Positions 59,856 to 64,000 of a DNA stretch of 64,000 nt are shown here, in pieces. The position numbers and the translations under genes are program-made. The notes under the pieces are model-generated. The model did not search any database and was not told the DNA's origin. It saw nothing but the letters and a program-made list of their open reading frames with translations. The stretch is from UTPRO1 sp031400185 (GTDB taxonomy: Bacteria; Desulfobacterota; Binatia; UTPRO1), in the NCBI GenBank assembly GCA_031400185.1, contig JANNPN010000182.1, positions 1 through 64,000 of the forward strand. Direction: 5' to 3'. Numbering within the stretch: the stretch's first letter is position 1; each line of letters begins with the position of its first letter.

Positions 59856-60347
59856 ATGGAGCTACCGGTCGTCACACGCCTCAAGAAGGAGCTTCACGAG
59901 CTCAAGCACGAGCTCACGGTGAAGGTCCCGAAGGAGCTGCACGAGGCTGCGGCGCATGGGGACCTCTCCGAGAACGCCGAGTACGACGCCGCCAAGGCCC
60001 GGCAGGAATTCCTGAAGGCGCGCATCGGGCAGATGCAGACGAGGATTCGGGAGCTTTCCATGTACACGCTGGCGTCGATCCCGCATGACGTGGTGGCGTA
60101 TGGCAGTCGCGTCACCGTGATGGACGGCGAGGAAGGGACGAAGTCCGAGTACCGCATCGTGTTTCCCGAGGAGGTCGACGCAGCGAGCGGCGCGATCTCG
60201 CTGAGCTCCCCGATCGGGAAGGCCCTTCTCAATAGGTCGGTCGGCGACGAGGTCGAGGTGCAGGCCCCCGGCGGCAAGCGTAGCTACCAGATCCTGGGGC
60301 TCGTGACCCTGCACGAGTCCGTTGGCGGCGCCTCCGGCGGGCAGTAG
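59856..60347 (+). CDS. greA: transcription elongation factor GreA
   Basis: 163 residues. An N-terminal coiled coil with GDLSENAEYDAAKARQ carrying the acidic tip, and a C-terminal FKBP-like domain (SPIGKALLNRSVGDEVEVQAPGG). It rescues backtracked RNA polymerase. CGGAGGAAGG precedes the ATG. The longer upstream frame is not conserved. Confidence 0.95.
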   Translation: MELPVVTRLKKELHELKHELTVKVPKELHEAAAHGDLSENAEYDAAKARQEFLKARIGQMQTRIRELSMYTLASIPHDVVAYGSRVTVMDGEEGTKSEYRIVFPEEVDAASGAISLSSPIGKALLNRSVGDEVEVQAPGGKRSYQILGLVTLHESVGGASGGQ

Positions 60348-60357
60348 TCGGACGACG

Positions 60358-62157
<1,800 letters not shown>

Positions 62158-62285
62158 GCGGTACCGCGACCTGATCGACGAGATGTACCAGTCCTAGCTG
62201 CGCCGGTGCGCGCTCATGGCGCACCGCGTCCCCGACTTGCGCCTCCGCACGACCCATGTTAGTTCCCGGCCTGCTTCACTGCTTC

Positions 62286-62317
62286 AAGAAGTGGGCCCGC
62301 GCCCACTTTTTTGTTTT
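62286..62317 (+). terminator. rho-independent terminator
   Basis: AAGTGGGC-CCGC-GCCCACTT is a perfect 8-bp stem with a 4-nt loop, followed by TTTTGTTTT. It ends the greA/acyl-CoA synthetase transcript and separates it from rimP-nusA. The remaining stretch to rimP (about 130 nt) shows no clear promoter. Confidence 0.85.
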
Positions 62318-62448
62318 GGAAGGCGCACTTCAGCTCTCGCCCTGCCTTCCGCTCGCCGGGGTTCCTTGAACGCAGCCGATGCAGTGCCTCACCCCGGTCG
62401 CGGAGACTCGGACGGGAGAGCGAACGTGCGTCAAGAGATCTCGACACC

Positions 62449-62988
62449 ATGGACATCGATCCCAAGACCGCGGCGGTGTGGACCATCGCCGAACCGATCG
62501 CCCTCGAGCTCGGGCTCGAGCTGGTGGACGTCGAGCTCCGTCGAGAGGGACGGGGAAACATCCTGCGGCTACTGGTCGATCGGGTGGGCGGGGGCGTGTC
62601 GCTGAACGACCTGACGGCCGTCAGCCGCCAGGTGTCCGACGTGCTGGATGTTCGCGAGGACGCCGTCCGCGGCGCGTACACCCTCGAGGTCTCGTCTCCC
62701 GGCATCAACCGTCCATTGACTCGGCCGAGCCACTTCCCGCCGTTCATTGGCAAGCGCGTCCACGTCCAGACGCGGAAGGACGTCGGCACGCGCCACTCGT
62801 TTCGGGGCACTCTCACGGCGACGTCCCCCGACGGCATCACGATCACCGGCGACGATCAGGAGACGTACGACGTCGCCTTCGACGCGATCACACGGGCCAA
62901 CTACCAGCACGAGTTCCCCGCGCTCGGGCAGCGTGGACCGGATCGCCGTGGTTCGCAGCGTCAAGCACACCGGGCAGGCTCGCGGTAG
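62449..62988 (+). CDS. rimP: ribosome maturation factor RimP
   Basis: 179 residues from MDIDPKTAAVWTIAEPI. The pattern LGLELVDVELRREGRGNILRL, VSRQVSDVLD and LEVSSPGINRPLTRP marks the family. It assists 30S assembly. The rimP-nusA order is the standard one. The C-terminal 25 residues are basic and unconserved. Confidence 0.94.
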   Translation: MDIDPKTAAVWTIAEPIALELGLELVDVELRREGRGNILRLLVDRVGGGVSLNDLTAVSRQVSDVLDVREDAVRGAYTLEVSSPGINRPLTRPSHFPPFIGKRVHVQTRKDVGTRHSFRGTLTATSPDGITITGDDQETYDVAFDAITRANYQHEFPALGQRGPDRRGSQRQAHRAGSR

Positions 62989-63003
62989 GCGGAAGGAGAC
63001 GAC

Positions 63004-64000
63004 ATGCAACCGGATCTGAATCGCGTCATCGAGCAAGTGAGTAAGGAAAAGGGCATCGACAAGGGCATCATCATCGCCGCTCTCGAAGAAGCCATGCTCT
63101 CGGCGGCGCGCCGCACGTTCGGCCTCGAGCATCAGATCGAGGCCAAGTTCAATGCCGAGATCGGCGAGGTCGAGCTATTCGAGATCAAGACGGTCGTCGA
63201 TGAGGTCACCGATGCGTCGAATCAGGTCACGCTGAAGGATGCGAAGGCGACGCTCGACCCCGAGGCCGAAGTCGGCGACGAGCTGTTGTCGAAGCTCTCG
63301 CAGGAGAAGTTCGGTCGCATCGCGGCGCAGGCCGCCAAGCAGAACATCATCCAGAAGGTCCGCGAGGCCGAGCGGACGATCATCTTCAACGAGTTCAAGG
63401 ACCGCAAGGGAGAGCTCTTTTCCGGCATCGTGCAGCGTTTCGAGCGCAAGAACATCATCGTGAACCTCGGCCGTACCGACGCGATCCTACCCGAGAAGGA
63501 GCAGATCCCGCGTGAGCGCTACCGGCAGGGCGACCGCATCCGCGCCTACATCCTCGACGTCGAGCTCACGAGCAAAGGTCCGCAGATCGTTCTTTCGCGG
63601 ACCCATCCGGGCCTGCTCATCAAACTCTTCGAGCAGGAAGTGCCCGAAATTTACGAGGGCATCGTCGAAGTGAAGGGTGCCGCGCGCGAGCCGGGCGGGC
63701 GGGCGAAGATCGCGGTGTACTCCAACGATCGCGACGTCGATCCCGTCGGCGCGTGCGTCGGCATGCGCGGCACGCGCGTCCAGTCGGTCGTCCAGGAGCT
63801 GCGCGGCGAAAAGATCGACATCGTGCCGTGGATCCAGGACCAGCCCGAGTATGTCTGCCGCGCGCTGTCGCCGGCCAAGGTGTCGAAGATCATCATGGAC
63901 GAGGACGAGCGCGCCATGGAGGTGATCGTGCCCGACGATCAGCTCTCGCTCGCAATCGGCAAGAAGGGGCAGAACGTCCGTCTGGCGTCGCGCCTGACGG
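63004..64000 (+). CDS. nusA: transcription termination/antitermination factor NusA (3' partial)
   Basis: 332 codons are visible and the frame is open at the right edge. MQPDLNRVIEQVSKEKGID starts it, with GGAAGGAGA 5-12 nt upstream. The N-terminal RNA-polymerase-binding domain is followed by an S1 domain (GIVQRFERKNIIVNLG) and the first KH domain (GACVGMRGTRVQSVVQEL), entering the second (LAIGKKGQNVRLASRLT). It controls pausing, termination and antitermination and pairs with NusB. infB presumably follows outside the window. Confidence 0.95.
   Translation, partial: MQPDLNRVIEQVSKEKGIDKGIIIAALEEAMLSAARRTFGLEHQIEAKFNAEIGEVELFEIKTVVDEVTDASNQVTLKDAKATLDPEAEVGDELLSKLSQEKFGRIAAQAAKQNIIQKVREAERTIIFNEFKDRKGELFSGIVQRFERKNIIVNLGRTDAILPEKEQIPRERYRQGDRIRAYILDVELTSKGPQIVLSRTHPGLLIKLFEQEVPEIYEGIVEVKGAAREPGGRAKIAVYSNDRDVDPVGACVGMRGTRVQSVVQELRGEKIDIVPWIQDQPEYVCRALSPAKVSKIIMDEDERAMEVIVPDDQLSLAIGKKGQNVRLASRLT

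Overview
The window is gene-dense, high-GC chromosomal DNA from a Gram-negative (diderm) bacterium. LpxD, LptE, MurJ and a Wzx-type flippase point to an outer membrane with glycans. Heme O and heme A synthases (CtaB, CtaA) point to aerobic respiration with a heme-copper oxidase. Two secreted proteins with CYK/C-x-P-A cysteine repeats, a long Pro-Thr tract and Big2-like domains resemble proteins I associate with uncultured Binatota/Desulfobacterota-type genomes; that placement is a low-confidence guess. Two clean frameshifts (comF and an acyl-CoA synthetase) could be real mutations or assembly errors. I see no tRNA, rRNA, CRISPR array or insertion sequence.

Layout. 1-12.9 kb is a surface-glycan region: a glycosyltransferase-39-like membrane protein (cut by the left edge), a flippase, a UDP-sugar 6-dehydrogenase, two GT4 glycosyltransferases, three alkaline-phosphatase-superfamily enzymes and a CobW-type GTPase. 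13-17.1 kb is a coupled operon of a PdxA-type dehydrogenase, a cyclase-family hydrolase, a DUF1537 four-carbon acid sugar kinase, an FKBP isomerase and a GT2 glycosyltransferase. 17.2-22.6 kb holds a tiny HTH protein and the two large secreted proteins. 22.7-25.8 kb has a soluble histidine kinase and an ABC-2 exporter. 25.8-29.4 kb (minus strand) has ctaB, ctaA, an orphan CoxII-like membrane hairpin, hisG and hisI.

29.5-44.6 kb is housekeeping: lpxD, DUF177, rpmF, fabD, fabG, acpP, glyA, nrdR, ribD, ribBA (with a degenerate RibB half), ribH, nusB, leuS, lptE, holA, rpsT and murJ. 44.6-47.6 kb has mazG, grxC, an ACT-domain regulator, an alpha/beta hydrolase and a conserved hypothetical protein.

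47.7-55.8 kb is the most unusual region. A tightly overlapping six-gene minus-strand operon encodes a HAD protein, a nucleotidyltransferase, an ATP-grasp protein, a class-III aminotransferase, a Gfo/Idh/MocA oxidoreductase and a CDP-alcohol phosphotransferase. It lies back to back with a second CDP-alcohol phosphotransferase that has an altered active-site motif, followed by an AglD/LPG-synthase-type membrane protein. Together they look like an uncharacterised pathway that makes an amino-polyol (possibly inositol-like) phosphate, activates it with a nucleotide and transfers it to a lipid or solute. 55.8-64 kb returns to housekeeping: purN, purM, a methyltransferase, comF (frameshifted), a 54-aa membrane protein, a YqeY-like protein, greA, an acyl-CoA synthetase (frameshifted), rimP and the start of nusA.
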